Below the pieces are notes generated by a model. That model was given only the letters and a program-made list of their open reading frames with translations, was not told the origin of the DNA and ran no database searches. DNA of 49,439 nucleotides. Source: a bacterium (GTDB lineage: Bacteria; Vulcanimicrobiota; Xenobia; Xenobiales; Xenobiaceae). Position numbers and translations under genes: made by a program. This document shows positions 25,587-34,136 of this stretch, in pieces; within the stretch, counting starts at the first letter, position 1, and the number at the start of each line of letters is the position of its first letter. The stretch lies in NCBI GenBank assembly GCA_017458675.1, contig JAFTAM010000063.1, forward strand, positions 1 to 49,439. Direction: 5' to 3'.

Positions 25587-26801
25587 CTAAACCCTGTCAA
25601 CGACAACCTGCCGCTTTTCGGCATCGGCGACCAACACGGCGGCTGCAACCTTTCTGCCCTGCCTGCAGTACCCTGCGGCATAGCCTCTGTCTTTTATCTG
25701 CCTTGAAATTGAATCGATAACTTCTCGGTTCGGAAAATCAAGAGTCAGCAGCGGCCCCTGTCTTTTTTCTATCGTGAGATAACCGCTTTGAAAAAGGAAG
25801 GAAGCGGGATCGGCATTCTCAATCTCCTGGGAGCTTATAAAATCATTTTTTACAACCTTATGCCGGTATTCTTCCGGGTCCTGAATCTGATGAGCTTTCA
25901 TCCATTCCACGATAAAAGAAGGCGAACCGCTTTCATACCAATAATTGTTCAGGTCCCCAGTTGCAAAATAACTCAATATTGAATAGGGATTATAAAGCCG
26001 CGTCTCTCCGTCAAAGCTGAATCCGTCATAATACTCTTTCAGATTTTCCAGAATTTCCGAACGGCTCAGCTTCTTTTTTTCTGCTGTAAAGCTAATCCAT
26101 TCCTCAAAGTAAGCTTCAAGCTCGCGCTGCGTATAGCCCGTCAAATCGCCGTACTGTTCAGTGAGCGATATGTCGAGCAGATTGTTCATCGCCGAGAAAA
26201 CGCCGACCTTGCTGAATTTAGATATTCCCGTAATGAAAACAAACCTTAAATACTTATCGCAGCTCTTCAGGGCCGTATAAAAGGAGCGCAGGACCTCCCG
26301 CATAGAATTAGCCATATTAACGTCCGCAATATGATCCAAAATCGGCTTATCGTATTCGTCAATCAAAACGACGGCGCCGCCATAACGCTTATATAATCCT
26401 TCAAGCAGCTCGGCGAGCATATCGTTAAGCATATCGCCGACAAGCTCAATTTCAAAATGCCTTGCCGAACGGGCCGTCATTATTTTCAGCGAATCGCGCA
26501 AAGCCGCTGCCGTTCCCGCTTCTCTGGCCGACATATCGAATCTTAAAACAGGCAAGGGCTTTTCAGCCTGCTTCTTAACCCATTCCTCAGCCGCCAATCC
26601 GGCAAAGAGCTCCGCCCTTCCCTCAAACATCGCTTCTAAAGTCGACAGCGTCAGCGACTTTCCGAAACGCCTCGGACGCGACAAAAAATACCTGCGGCCC
26701 TTTTTAACCAGCTCAAGAAGCCGCTCGGTTTTATCCACATAAAGCAGATTATCCCGGCGCAGCATTTCAAAATCCTGTATTCCGATCGGCAGCTCTTTCA
26801 T
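25587..26801 (-). CDS. AAA-ATPase-like protein (PF09820 type) lacking its nuclease core
   Basis: 404 aa from MKELPIGIQDFEML, the family start; an in-frame GTG lies five codons earlier. The N-terminal AAA-ATPase-like domain has YVDKTERLLEL, the hallmark RPRRFGKSLTLSTL (Walker A) and VVLIDEYDKPI (Walker B). NPYSILSYF...NNYWYESGSPSF and LFQSGYLTIE follow. Family members then continue through PNxEV into a PD-(D/E)XK nuclease domain of about 150 residues. Here PNREVIDSISRQ joins directly to IKDRGYAAGYCRQGRKV, which matches only the last strand and helix of that nuclease. This indicates an in-frame internal loss of roughly 110-130 residues, including the catalytic residues. The family is abundant in gut anaerobes; its role is unclear. 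Confidence 0.75.
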   Translation of the reverse strand: MKELPIGIQDFEMLRRDNLLYVDKTERLLELVKKGRRYFLSRPRRFGKSLTLSTLEAMFEGRAELFAGLAAEEWVKKQAEKPLPVLRFDMSAREAGTAAALRDSLKIMTARSARHFEIELVGDMLNDMLAELLEGLYKRYGGAVVLIDEYDKPILDHIADVNMANSMREVLRSFYTALKSCDKYLRFVFITGISKFSKVGVFSAMNNLLDISLTEQYGDLTGYTQRELEAYFEEWISFTAEKKKLSRSEILENLKEYYDGFSFDGETRLYNPYSILSYFATGDLNNYWYESGSPSFIVEWMKAHQIQDPEEYRHKVVKNDFISSQEIENADPASFLFQSGYLTIEKRQGPLLTLDFPNREVIDSISRQIKDRGYAAGYCRQGRKVAAAVLVADAEKRQVVVDRV

Positions 26802-27021
26802 ATCGGTTCTATCCACCTTTTTTACAGGGATTCCTCCCGTAAACAGATTTATTCGCCTGTCAGCGTTATGTTCGGCAGCAATACTGTACTAAATTTCATC
26901 AAGAAACTTCGAGACTGCGCTGCAGGCGATTTCTGCCTCTATAAATTGCGCATAAACGTCCGTGCCGCTTTCGCCGCCAGGCCTTCAGTACAAATGCCGC
27001 CGCTCAGAACGGTTCTCGCTT

Positions 27022-28380
27022 TTAATCGCCGAGATCGGAAAAGTCGCTTTCATATATTACTTCTTCCGGCAGCTCCTTTTTCTGAAGAAACATGAGCATA
27101 TAAATCGGATAATATGTTATCCTGCCGACCGCTTCAACGTTTCCTCCGCAGAATACGAAACCTTCGCCGAGGCCGTAATCTTCATGATTGAGCACATTGT
27201 CCATAGCGCTGCGACGGTAATAGTCCTTGCCGGATTTTATCTCAATGGGAAGAACCTTGCCTTCCTGCTCAATTAAAAAGTCAAGTTCTCCGAACTTTTT
27301 GCTGTTGTAGTAATAGAGCGTAAATCCGTGAGCCGTAAGTTCCTCGGCGGCGGCATTTTCATAAATTGAGCCGAAATTAACGCTCGTCCTATGCTGCAGG
27401 ATACTGAGCTGAATTTCGCCGCCGTACTGAGCCGCCAGCAGACCGACGTCATTGGCAAAGAGTTTGAACAGGTTCTGCGATTTGGAAAGGAGCAGAGGGA
27501 TTTTCGGCTCGTCAGCAACATTTACCGGCAGAGCCGCGCCGGCGTTTTTAAGCCAAAGAAAGCTGTCATAATACTTATCAAAACGCGCCTTTTCATGCAG
27601 ACTTTTGAGAATGAAACGCTTGTTTTTAGAATTCAGCTCGCTGGGAATCAGATCAAAAATATCGTTAAGATATAGCCGGTCCTGTTCATCGTATCTGGTA
27701 ATATCTCTCTTGTACAGCCGGAGGATCGCGTTCTGTTCGTCAGCGACGCGGCGCAGATTTTTAGTTTCCAGATACGCAGAAACTGCGGCAGGCATCCCGC
27801 CGACAATCAGATAAAGCTCAAAAAGCTGCATCATCCGCTCATGGATATAGGGGTCCACCGGCATTTTTGTCTCGAACGCTCTGTGCAGCGTTTCAATTAC
27901 CCTGCTCCCCACGCCGTTGGCAGCCGCAAATTCCTCAAAGTCCAGCGGATACATCTGCACAATGTCCACATAGCCGACCGGCGCAGAGACAATGTCCCGA
28001 AATACTGTCCCCAACAAAGAACCGCTGAGAATATAGTCATAGGAACCGTCCTGCACCAGATATTTAATCTGCGTGATCAGCTCGCGGAATTCCTGAACCT
28101 CATCAAAGAAGATCATTGTCTTGCCGGGAATCATCCTGTCGCCGAACAGAGCGGACAGACGCAGCAGGATCTCCGCCGCGCTCTTTGCCCCGGAAAAGAT
28201 TGAAATATAATCTGAATTTTCTATAAAGTCAAGCTTAATGAAGCTCTCATAACGGTTTTTGCAAAATTCTTCAACAATATAAGATTTGCCGACCTGACGG
28301 GTGCCGACGATCATCAGCGCCTTGCCGGGTCTGCCTTTATAAAAGTCTTCGATTCGCCTGTAAATCTTTCTCCGGAGCAC
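27022..28380 (-). CDS. ATP-binding protein, AAA_14 with DUF4143
   Basis: 452 aa. The start is the GTG at 28380-28378, since GGGAGG lies six bases upstream and the protein then begins MLRRKIYRRIEDFYKGRPGKAL, like its family. A longer open frame upstream comes from a direct repeat. The AAA_14 domain has Walker A VGTRQVGKSYIVEEF and Walker B MIFFDEVQEF, then YDYILSGSLLG. The C-terminal DUF4143 domain has a PD-(D/E)XK-like core KFGELDFLIEQEGKVLPIEIKSG. Such proteins are mobile, widespread and functionally undefined (sometimes suspected to act in defence or toxin-antitoxin-like roles). It stands alone, with its own promoter. Confidence 0.85.
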   Translation of the reverse strand: MLRRKIYRRIEDFYKGRPGKALMIVGTRQVGKSYIVEEFCKNRYESFIKLDFIENSDYISIFSGAKSAAEILLRLSALFGDRMIPGKTMIFFDEVQEFRELITQIKYLVQDGSYDYILSGSLLGTVFRDIVSAPVGYVDIVQMYPLDFEEFAAANGVGSRVIETLHRAFETKMPVDPYIHERMMQLFELYLIVGGMPAAVSAYLETKNLRRVADEQNAILRLYKRDITRYDEQDRLYLNDIFDLIPSELNSKNKRFILKSLHEKARFDKYYDSFLWLKNAGAALPVNVADEPKIPLLLSKSQNLFKLFANDVGLLAAQYGGEIQLSILQHRTSVNFGSIYENAAAEELTAHGFTLYYYNSKKFGELDFLIEQEGKVLPIEIKSGKDYYRRSAMDNVLNHEDYGLGEGFVFCGGNVEAVGRITYYPIYMLMFLQKKELPEEVIYESDFSDLGD

Positions 28381-28409
28381 AGTCAACCTCCCACCGCGCC
28401 TGTAAAGAC

Positions 28410-28415
28410 AGTATA
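28410..28415 (-). promoter_or_regulatory. Extended -10 promoter of the AAA_14 gene
   Basis: On the minus strand TGCTATACT forms an extended -10 (TATACT at 28415-28410). No good -35 is seen at 17 bp. It lies 30 bp upstream of the GTG start. Confidence 0.5.
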
Positions 28416-28443
28416 GCACAAATCCTGATAATATTAGGCTGTA

Positions 28444-28504
28444 TTTTACACTTTTCCATGCACTTTTCCTGAAGAATTCAGCCGATTTTTTACACTTTTC
28501 CATG
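28444..28504 (-). repeat. 17-bp direct repeats upstream of the AAA_14 promoter
   Basis: TTTTACACTTTTCCATG occurs exactly at 28444-28460 and 28488-28504, 44 bp apart. A third partial GCACTTTTCC lies between them at 28460-28469. On the coding strand the shared core is GGAAAAGTG, three times. They could be regulator-binding sites. Confidence 0.6.
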
Positions 28505-28624
28505 AAAAAGAGAATGACAATAATGTCAGCAAATCAGCCTGCCATAAAACTCGGATGTGTTCCTATTTACTGTTCAAAACTTGAGGCCTCCCGGAGACAA
28601 TATTGTTGGGACGGCAGCATCGGT

Positions 28625-28710
28625 ACAGATTCTTCGCTGCGATCAGAATGACAAATAAAGACGTTATGAGCGGCAGTATTGTCTGTCATCCTGAGGCGTC
28701 GGTTAAAGAT
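28625..28710. repeat. Dispersed palindromic repeat fragments
   Basis: Half unit ACAGATTCTTCGCTGCGATC (28625) and a separate half GTCATCCTGAGGCGTCGGTT (28686), with unrelated sequence between. Confidence 0.65.
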
Positions 28711-28728
28711 CATAATGCTAAATGGTAT

Positions 28729-29124
28729 TCATTTCCAATCTTCAACAGAGAGGCCTTCTACACGCCCAAATTCACGGACATTGTTCGTTACCAGCGTAAA
28801 ACCGAGCGAACGGGCGTGACCGGCAATCATCATATCGCGATCTCCGATACGCATATGCTTCCTCTCAAGCTCCGCAAAAATATCTCCAAAATGCTCCGCC
28901 GCCTGCTGATCAAAGCTAAAAATCTTTATACCGAGAAGGATCCGGGTAATTGCGACGCGGTTCTTTTCAGGAGCGGAGCTTTTGCGGATACCGTAAACCA
29001 ATTCCCCGTATGTCACGGAAGAAATGCATAAATCCTTGCCCAGACGTTCCTTTACTCTGCCGCATACAGGCCATTCCGGATGACGCACGGCCATTATAAT
29101 GACATTCGTATCCAACATGTACAT
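28729..29124 (-). CDS. vapC: PIN-domain toxin VapC
   Basis: Predicted Mg-dependent endoribonuclease of the VapBC type II toxin-antitoxin family. 131 aa. Acidic PIN residues are seen in MLDTNVII (Asp5), TYGELVYG (Glu) and the late GDRDMMIAGHARSLGFTLVTNN (Asp pair). Its ATG overlaps the antitoxin stop (TAATG), the usual coupled arrangement. Complete, with all catalytic positions intact. Confidence 0.92.
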   Translation of the reverse strand: MYMLDTNVIIMAVRHPEWPVCGRVKERLGKDLCISSVTYGELVYGIRKSSAPEKNRVAITRILLGIKIFSFDQQAAEHFGDIFAELERKHMRIGDRDMMIAGHARSLGFTLVTNNVREFGRVEGLSVEDWK

Positions 29125-29354
29125 TACAGTTCGTCCCTATGCGAAGGAAGCGCTTCAGGCAGCCCCTCGGCTAAAAAATCATCGGTGAGCATTGACGCTC
29201 CCTTTTCAAACTCAGCTGCCAGGTCTTCTTTGGGAATTAAAATCAATGCGCTGCCGATCTTATTGATGAAAACTTCATCCGTATCAAAACGGTATTCCTT
29301 GGGGATACGAACTGCTTGACTTCGCCCGTTGACAAATACTTTTGCAGTTGCCAT
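29124..29354 (-). CDS. vapB: Antitoxin VapB, AbrB/SpoVT-type
   Basis: 76 aa from MATAKVFVNGRSQAVRIPKE, chosen because GGAGG lies 8 nt upstream; an ATG five codons earlier lacks an SD. The swapped-hairpin DNA-binding fold is shown by KVFVNGRSQAVRIPKEYRF...ALILIPK. The C-terminal tail (EFEKGASMLTDDFLAEG) should wrap the VapC active site. It neutralises VapC and, with it, represses the operon; a matching inverted repeat sits in the promoter. Confidence 0.9.
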   Translation of the reverse strand: MATAKVFVNGRSQAVRIPKEYRFDTDEVFINKIGSALILIPKEDLAAEFEKGASMLTDDFLAEGLPEALPSHRDEL

Positions 29355-29396
29355 CAGAAACACCTCCAAAACAATCTCACATTACTCTTTTATAAA

Positions 29397-29424
29397 TATA
29401 TACCATGCAGTATATTTGCGTCAA
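29397..29424 (-). promoter_or_regulatory. vapBC promoter with operator
   Basis: On the minus strand TTGACG (29424-29419) and TATATA (29402-29397) are 16 bp apart. The inverted repeat ATATAC-N6-GTATAT (29398-29415) overlaps spacer and -10, the expected position for VapB binding. Confidence 0.65.
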
Positions 29425-29843
29425 GTTCTATAGCATCAGATCCCGGCAGCGGGCTGCGGCAGCGCCGTTATGTTAAGGCGATGTTTCGCTGAAAACAGCG
29501 CCATAGCTCGCCTGCACTATGCTTGAGCGTGTTTCCCCTGCCATTGTAAGCGCAGCAAAGAATATTTCAAACCTGTTTTCGTTATGCCGGTTTTCTTTGC
29601 CGTTACCGCTCCGCGGCTCGCCGTACCTGAAGCTCGGACGCTCGCTGCCGCGCAAAAGATAGAGCTAAATTAAACTTATGCTAAAAGCATGTTTTTGCTT
29701 GACTTCCTTGACTTACCGACGGCGCTCAACCAAAGGGCCGACTTTTTCCTGCACTGCGGTATTCCTAAGGTCGGATTCCCGTTCTCCGTCTTTTAACAGC
29801 GAAAATAATAATTGACATACATTTGTCCGAGATCCTGACGCTA
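29425..29843. other. Non-coding gap after vapBC promoter
   Basis: No gene is supported. A decayed fragment of the dispersed repeat (CATTGTAAGCGCAGCAAAGA) lies at about 29542-29561. The remainder shows nothing I can interpret. Confidence 0.4.
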
Positions 29844-29876
29844 TTGATTTTTCCCGCATATGTATTATAGTATAAT
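29844..29876 (+). promoter_or_regulatory. Promoter for the secreted protein gene
   Basis: TTGATT (29844-29849) and TATAGT (29866-29871) are 16 bp apart; a perfect TATAAT (29871-29876) overlaps as an alternative -10. Confidence 0.5.
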
Positions 29877-29922
29877 TCCAGCCGAAATTACGGGCTGAAA
29901 AATATTGAAGGCGGTCTTACCG

Positions 29923-30609
29923 ATGAAAAAATTCCCGGCTCTGTGCCTTGCGGCGTTTATTATATTGACTCTTAATTCTTTCGCACAGGATAATTCTGTC
30001 GGCGGCAGCGGCTTCCAAACCGCACAGCCGGCGGCGCAGAAGCGGACCGACAACGCTTCGGCGGCGGAGCGGACAACGGTTCCGGGAACTCTTTACTATA
30101 TCAATCTCAAGGACGGCGAAACGCCCCGGCTTAAAGGGCTTAAACTGATCGGCAACAGAGCCGGCCTGGCTTCGGACAGCCTGGGAGCGACCGTCAATGC
30201 CCGCGATTACTCAGCCGACAATATCCGTTCGGTCTTTGAATTAAACGAATGGATCGAGGTTTGGCCCAACCGAGAAGACGCTCCAAATTCATTTCAGATT
30301 TTTGCCGTTAAACACAGCGAAGATCGCTCTGTTTACAGCAAAATGTCCTTTGCCGCTCTGACCGATTCAAGCCTTGCCGGCACGGAGCTTGCAAAAAACG
30401 GCGAAGAAGCCTGGGGCTCGTTTTATATCAATCCGGAAGACGGAAAGCCCGGATATTACGATCTGATTTTTACCGAGAATAAAAAAATAACGGCCTGCAT
30501 TACGGTCAGATTCTTTGCCGAAGGCCAGATTGAAGGCAAATCGGACTCCGAACTGGAGTCTCTGATGTCCGCTGAAATCTCGGCTGCGAAAGCCACAGCC
30601 CAGCCTTAA
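29923..30609 (+). CDS. Secreted protein of unknown function
   Basis: 228 aa. The start MKKFPALCLAAFIILTLNSF gives a classical Sec signal peptide cleaved near FAQ. An in-frame TTG 18 nt earlier is less likely. After a Ser/Ala/Gln-rich linker (to about residue 55) comes a beta-rich domain: GTLYYINLKDGETPRLKGLKLIGN, SVFELNEWIEVWPNRE, GSFYINPEDGKPGYYDLIF and ITACITVRFFAEG. The strand pattern suggests an immunoglobulin-like or jelly-roll domain, but I recognise no family. It ends with a short Ala-rich helix. Own promoter and terminator: a monocistronic unit. Confidence 0.7.
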   Translation: MKKFPALCLAAFIILTLNSFAQDNSVGGSGFQTAQPAAQKRTDNASAAERTTVPGTLYYINLKDGETPRLKGLKLIGNRAGLASDSLGATVNARDYSADNIRSVFELNEWIEVWPNREDAPNSFQIFAVKHSEDRSVYSKMSFAALTDSSLAGTELAKNGEEAWGSFYINPEDGKPGYYDLIFTENKKITACITVRFFAEGQIEGKSDSELESLMSAEISAAKATAQP

Positions 30610-30639
30610 CAATATAACATATTTTAACCCGTTCGGTTC

Positions 30640-30676
30640 AAAACGGCGTCTGCATTTTTGCTCTGCGCCGTTTTTT
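30640..30676 (+). terminator. Rho-independent terminator of the secreted protein gene
   Basis: AAAACGGCG (30640-30648) pairs with CGCCGTTTT (30666-30674), running into a T-run. It lies 31 bp after the stop. Confidence 0.75.
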
Positions 30677-30928
30677 GTTAAACCCTTCCGTGCGGGCAGC
30701 GCTCGGATAATCTTCCGGTACGCGCAGCAGAAAGCCTTTGCCGTACCTATCTGCCGAAAGCCTGCGGCAGCCTCCCCCGCTTACAATCCGAGCGCGGCGG
30801 CGGTTATCTGTATTTATTAACTGCCAGGCCATTCCGCAGATCCAAAACAAATTGCTCTGTCAGCTCAGGGCGGCAGCGCAGGAGAGCAAATCTTCCAGAC
30901 GGGTAAAAAGCGAGCCGGCGAAGATTTG

Positions 30929-30970
30929 GACATCTTTGGTATTGGTGCTGCGCATATTTTCCGTTATAAT
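30929..30970 (+). promoter_or_regulatory. Promoter of zinc-ribbon gene 1, with block shared with gene 2
   Basis: TTGGTG (30942-30947) and TATAAT (30965-30970) have a 17-bp spacer. The preceding GACATCTTTGGTATTGGT (30929-30946) recurs almost exactly before the LRR gene, differing by one base. Confidence 0.65.
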
Positions 30971-31015
30971 CTACAAGACATGTTCATTTGTGATTTATAA
31001 CGGAGCAGCGCTGAT

Positions 31016-31581
31016 ATGGATATAGACAGCATGAAATGCAGGAACTGCGGCGGTACCTCTCTGAGCCCTAAAAACAGCGATATCATGGTCTGCGATTACT
31101 GCGGAGCGGAATATGACCTGGCACAGCTGCGGGCCAAAGCCGCCGCCCTTGAGAAGGAGCAAAAAGCCATCGACGCTTTAGCCGGCGATCTTTCCCGCCT
31201 GCGTCAGCTGGCCGATCAAAAGGAAGCTGAGCGGCAGAAAGCCATCGACGAAGAAAAGAGGAAGAAGAAAAGCTGCGCCAGATCAAGCTGCGCATAGAAC
31301 AAGACGCTCAAACAGCCTCTGAAATTGAAAACAGAAAAAAAACAGAAGAACAACAATTGCAGCAAAAGCGCGGCGGCCTTACTTGTCTGTTTTTTATTAT
31401 AATTTTCTGTTTTATGGGGTCGTTATTTGATTCGCTTGGCCATTCCAGAATACCGGCATTCTGTATTTTTTTAATTTTCATTCTTATGCTCGGCGGTCCG
31501 GTTGCTATCCCGTTCTTTATTTTTCCCTCGAAAAAGAAAAATCTTACACAAAATGAACCTGATGAATCAGCCGATAAATAA
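31016..31581 (+). CDS. Zinc-ribbon/coiled-coil/two-TM protein 1, needs a -1 frameshift
   Basis: Frame 0 from 31016 encodes a zinc ribbon (Cys8, Cys11, Cys26, Cys29; CRNCGG...CDYCGAEYD) and a charged coiled coil, and stops at 31297 after EEKRKKKSCARSSCA. The -1 frame is open from 31231 and carries the coiled coil on (EEEKLRQIKLRIEQDAQ). It then encodes two membrane helices (LTCLFFIIIFCFMGSLF and FCIFLIFILMLGGPVAI) to 31581. Joined, it would be about 188 aa. The tail is homologous to that of the gene at 39031, which shows a break at the same place. The overlap (31231-31294) is purine-rich with no canonical heptamer; G AAA AGC and A AAG sites are present. Either programmed frameshifting or a shared or recurrent indel would fit. 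Function unknown; possibly a membrane-anchored partner binding via the zinc ribbon. Confidence 0.6.
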
Positions 31582-31759
31582 TTACCGTTATTTATTGCAT
31601 TATTTCATTGCTTGATAAAAGCAGACGGAAACAATGCCGCCGTCGCGCCGGCCTTATTTAGGCGCATATTTGCGCCCTTTGAGCCCGGCTGCGTTTACTG
31701 CCCGGCAGCTGTGCGCGATATAAAAATTGCCGCTCAAATCAGCCGACGCCGCCATTAGT

Positions 31760-31828
31760 GAATTAGCCAAAAACCGTCCGTTTTTTCTTTGCGAATCGGT
31801 CAAACAATGTTTGGCTGATTCAGTTTTT
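31760..31828 (+). terminator. Long-loop hairpin with T-run between genes 1 and 2
   Basis: GAATTAGCCAAA (31760-31771) pairs at 11 of 12 positions with TTTGGCTGATTC (31810-31821), followed by AGTTTTTA. The 38-nt loop makes it a weak terminator candidate. The remaining 31582-32035 sequence shows no gene I would support. Confidence 0.3.
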
Positions 31829-31945
31829 ATAAGTCAGATAATACTGCCAAGCATGATTCAAAGCAGCTTGCACTTTGAGCTCAGATCAGAACAGCATAAC
31901 CGCAGCCCTTATGAATAAGGCACAGAGCCGCTGACCGTAAGCCTA

Positions 31946-31987
31946 GACATTTTTGGTATTGGTATGGCGCTCTATTTTAAGTATAAT
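31946..31987 (+). promoter_or_regulatory. Promoter of the zinc-ribbon LRR gene, shared block
   Basis: TTGGTA (31959-31964) and TATAAT (31982-31987), 17-bp spacer, are preceded by GACATTTTTGGTATTGGT (31946-31963). The block is nearly identical in sequence and spacing to that of gene 1. Confidence 0.7.
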
Positions 31988-32035
31988 ATAATAGGTAAAT
32001 TTAAGTATGCATAAATTTTTAAGGAGCGGCGCCAT

Positions 32036-33937
32036 ATGAATATCGACAGCATTAAGTGCAGCAACTGCGGCGGAACCTCTCTCAGCCCTCGGGACAGCGA
32101 TACTGCCGTCTGCGATTACTGCGGAGCCGTTTGCAGCTTGGCAGACCTTGCCGCCCGCTCAAAACAGCTGGAAGCAGAGCGCGAAAATTTTGACAATTTA
32201 TGCAGAGATATTGCCCGTCTGCGCGAGCTGGCCGAACAAAGAGCAGCCGAATACAATAATTCCGAAGTGCTCGGAACGACTTCGGAAGAAGAAAAACGCC
32301 GCCAAAAGGAAGAGGCCGAAGCTGATCTGCGCCGCCTTGAAGCCAGGCGGCAAGCCTGGCTGCGCCGAAAAAAGGAAGCCGAAAATGTTGAGCTCTGCAA
32401 TCCGGAAGCCGACCGCCGAGCTGAAGAGCTGCGCCTTAAAGAGGAAGCTTTCCGCCGCCAAGCTAAAGCTGAGCCGCGGCAAAGGCCTAAAGCTGAAGTT
32501 CAGTCTGCTCCTGCGATTGACACGCAGTCAACGCCAAAAGAAAATTCCGGTAAGGGCGATACGTCTCACTCCGGCGAAGTTCCGGTTAATTTAATAATAA
32601 CATGCTTTATTATTTTTATTCTTATTTTGGCAATGGCAATCAATTTTGATCAAGATAACACAGTCAATAATCATACTGTTAAGCCTTTGCCTGTTAAGCC
32701 TGTGCCGAAAACCGAAATTATTACCTTGGCCGAAGGCACGGCAGCCGTTAAAGATAATCAATACAGCTATAAAACTTCTATAGCCGGCGTAAAGTTTCCC
32801 AAAAGCTTAAAGCGCGTCGGCAAGCGCTCGTTCAAGGGCTGCAGCGCTTTGCAGAGCGTCGTCATTCCCGATGGGGTTACGGTTATTGACGAGGCCGCCT
32901 TTGCCGAATGCACCGCCCTAAAGAGCGTCACGCTTCCGGAGAGCGTCAAAACTATCGGCAAGCGAGCCTTCAAAGACTGCCCTTCTCTGGAAAGAATTAA
33001 CCTTCCCAAGAACATAAAGCTTATTGACGCCGAAGTCTTCAAAGGCTGCGGCAGACTCGGCAGCGTCGCTGTTCCTAAAAGCGCAGCCAGCATCGGCTGC
33101 GAGGCGTTTTACGGATGCAAAGCCTTAAAGGAGATTACTCTGCCCCAAAATCTGCAGAAAATAGAAGCCGGCGCTTTTCACGACTGCAGAAGCCTGACAA
33201 TAATCGTCGTTCCCGACAGCGTTAAGTCTTTAGGCAGAAAAGCGTTTTATAACTGCGCTGCGCTGACGAACGTCACGCTCTCCAAAAATATTAAAGTCCT
33301 GGAAGAAGAAACCTTTGCCAGAAACACCGCGATGATTTCTTTTGCCGAAATGAGCATTAAGCTGCCTAAAGGTTTAAATAAAATCAGCGCCCGGGCTTTT
33401 AAGAATGCAAATCTTGCCGAAATAATTATCCCCGACAGCGTGACCGAAATAGGCGTGGAAGCTTTTTCGGAATGCAGCATAAAAAGCATAAGCATTCCCA
33501 AAAGCGTTAAGATAATTCCTTACCGAGCCTTTTATCAAGGCAGCATAGTTGACCTTAAAATTGCCGACGGAGTTAAAATCATTGAATACGATGCCTTCGC
33601 TCTTTGCACAGGACTTAGCAATATCGTGCTTCCCGACAGCGTCGCCGAAATAGGGAAATTCGCTTTCTATGAAAGCAGCGTCGTCAATGTCAAACTTTCA
33701 GACAATCTTACAGTTCTCGGCGATTTCGCTTTTGAAAGATGCGCGCACCTTACAACTATAAATCTGCCTACCAAGCGGCTGCAGTCATTAGGACATAAAG
33801 CTCTTCACGAGTGCTATGCCTTGAAAACCGTAACCTGGAAGGGCAAAACTTTGACCACATCTCAATACAACCGCGATATGCTGACTAAAGCATTTCAAGA
33901 TTCCGGAGTACTCACAAAACACTTCGACGTATGGTAA
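32036..33937 (+). CDS. Zinc-ribbon, coiled-coil, TM protein with BspA-type LRR domain
   Basis: 633 aa. Zinc ribbon at 8-29 (Cys8, Cys11, Cys26, Cys29; CSNCGG...CDYCGA). A long charged coiled coil follows from about 35 to 155, then a linker and one membrane helix (LIITCFIIFILILAMAINF, about 186-204). From about 235 to the end run LRR_5 repeats of the BspA type (LxxxxIxxxAFxxCxxLxxVxLPxSV), about 16 turns. By the positive-inside rule and the basic coiled coil, the zinc ribbon would be cytosolic and the LRR domain outside; there is no signal peptide. BspA-like LRRs usually mediate surface adhesion. AGGAG precedes the ATG. Same N-terminal module as the genes at 31016 and 39031. Confidence 0.85.
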   Translation: MNIDSIKCSNCGGTSLSPRDSDTAVCDYCGAVCSLADLAARSKQLEAERENFDNLCRDIARLRELAEQRAAEYNNSEVLGTTSEEEKRRQKEEAEADLRRLEARRQAWLRRKKEAENVELCNPEADRRAEELRLKEEAFRRQAKAEPRQRPKAEVQSAPAIDTQSTPKENSGKGDTSHSGEVPVNLIITCFIIFILILAMAINFDQDNTVNNHTVKPLPVKPVPKTEIITLAEGTAAVKDNQYSYKTSIAGVKFPKSLKRVGKRSFKGCSALQSVVIPDGVTVIDEAAFAECTALKSVTLPESVKTIGKRAFKDCPSLERINLPKNIKLIDAEVFKGCGRLGSVAVPKSAASIGCEAFYGCKALKEITLPQNLQKIEAGAFHDCRSLTIIVVPDSVKSLGRKAFYNCAALTNVTLSKNIKVLEEETFARNTAMISFAEMSIKLPKGLNKISARAFKNANLAEIIIPDSVTEIGVEAFSECSIKSISIPKSVKIIPYRAFYQGSIVDLKIADGVKIIEYDAFALCTGLSNIVLPDSVAEIGKFAFYESSVVNVKLSDNLTVLGDFAFERCAHLTTINLPTKRLQSLGHKALHECYALKTVTWKGKTLTTSQYNRDMLTKAFQDSGVLTKHFDVW

Positions 33938-34136
33938 AATCCTTATCCGGTAAAATCTGACAACTAATCAGATTCTTCGCTCAGAATGCAAGCATAAAAT
34001 ACCGTTTAAGCACGGCAACTGGGCGCGATGCCGAATAGCTCTCGCCGCCGCGCTATAAACGGCTCCTTCCTGCCCCTATTTTCGGCAGCCTGCCTGTAAC
34101 CGTAAAATATGCCTTGACAGCCGGAAACAACGGACG

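Noticed and set aside
28603..29031. 142-codon open frame on the plus strand over vapC
   Set aside because: Antisense to an intact VapC with coupled VapB; begins inside a repeat fragment.
31727..31918. 63-codon open frame between the zinc-ribbon genes
   Set aside because: No SD, overlaps a terminator-like hairpin, no recognisable features.
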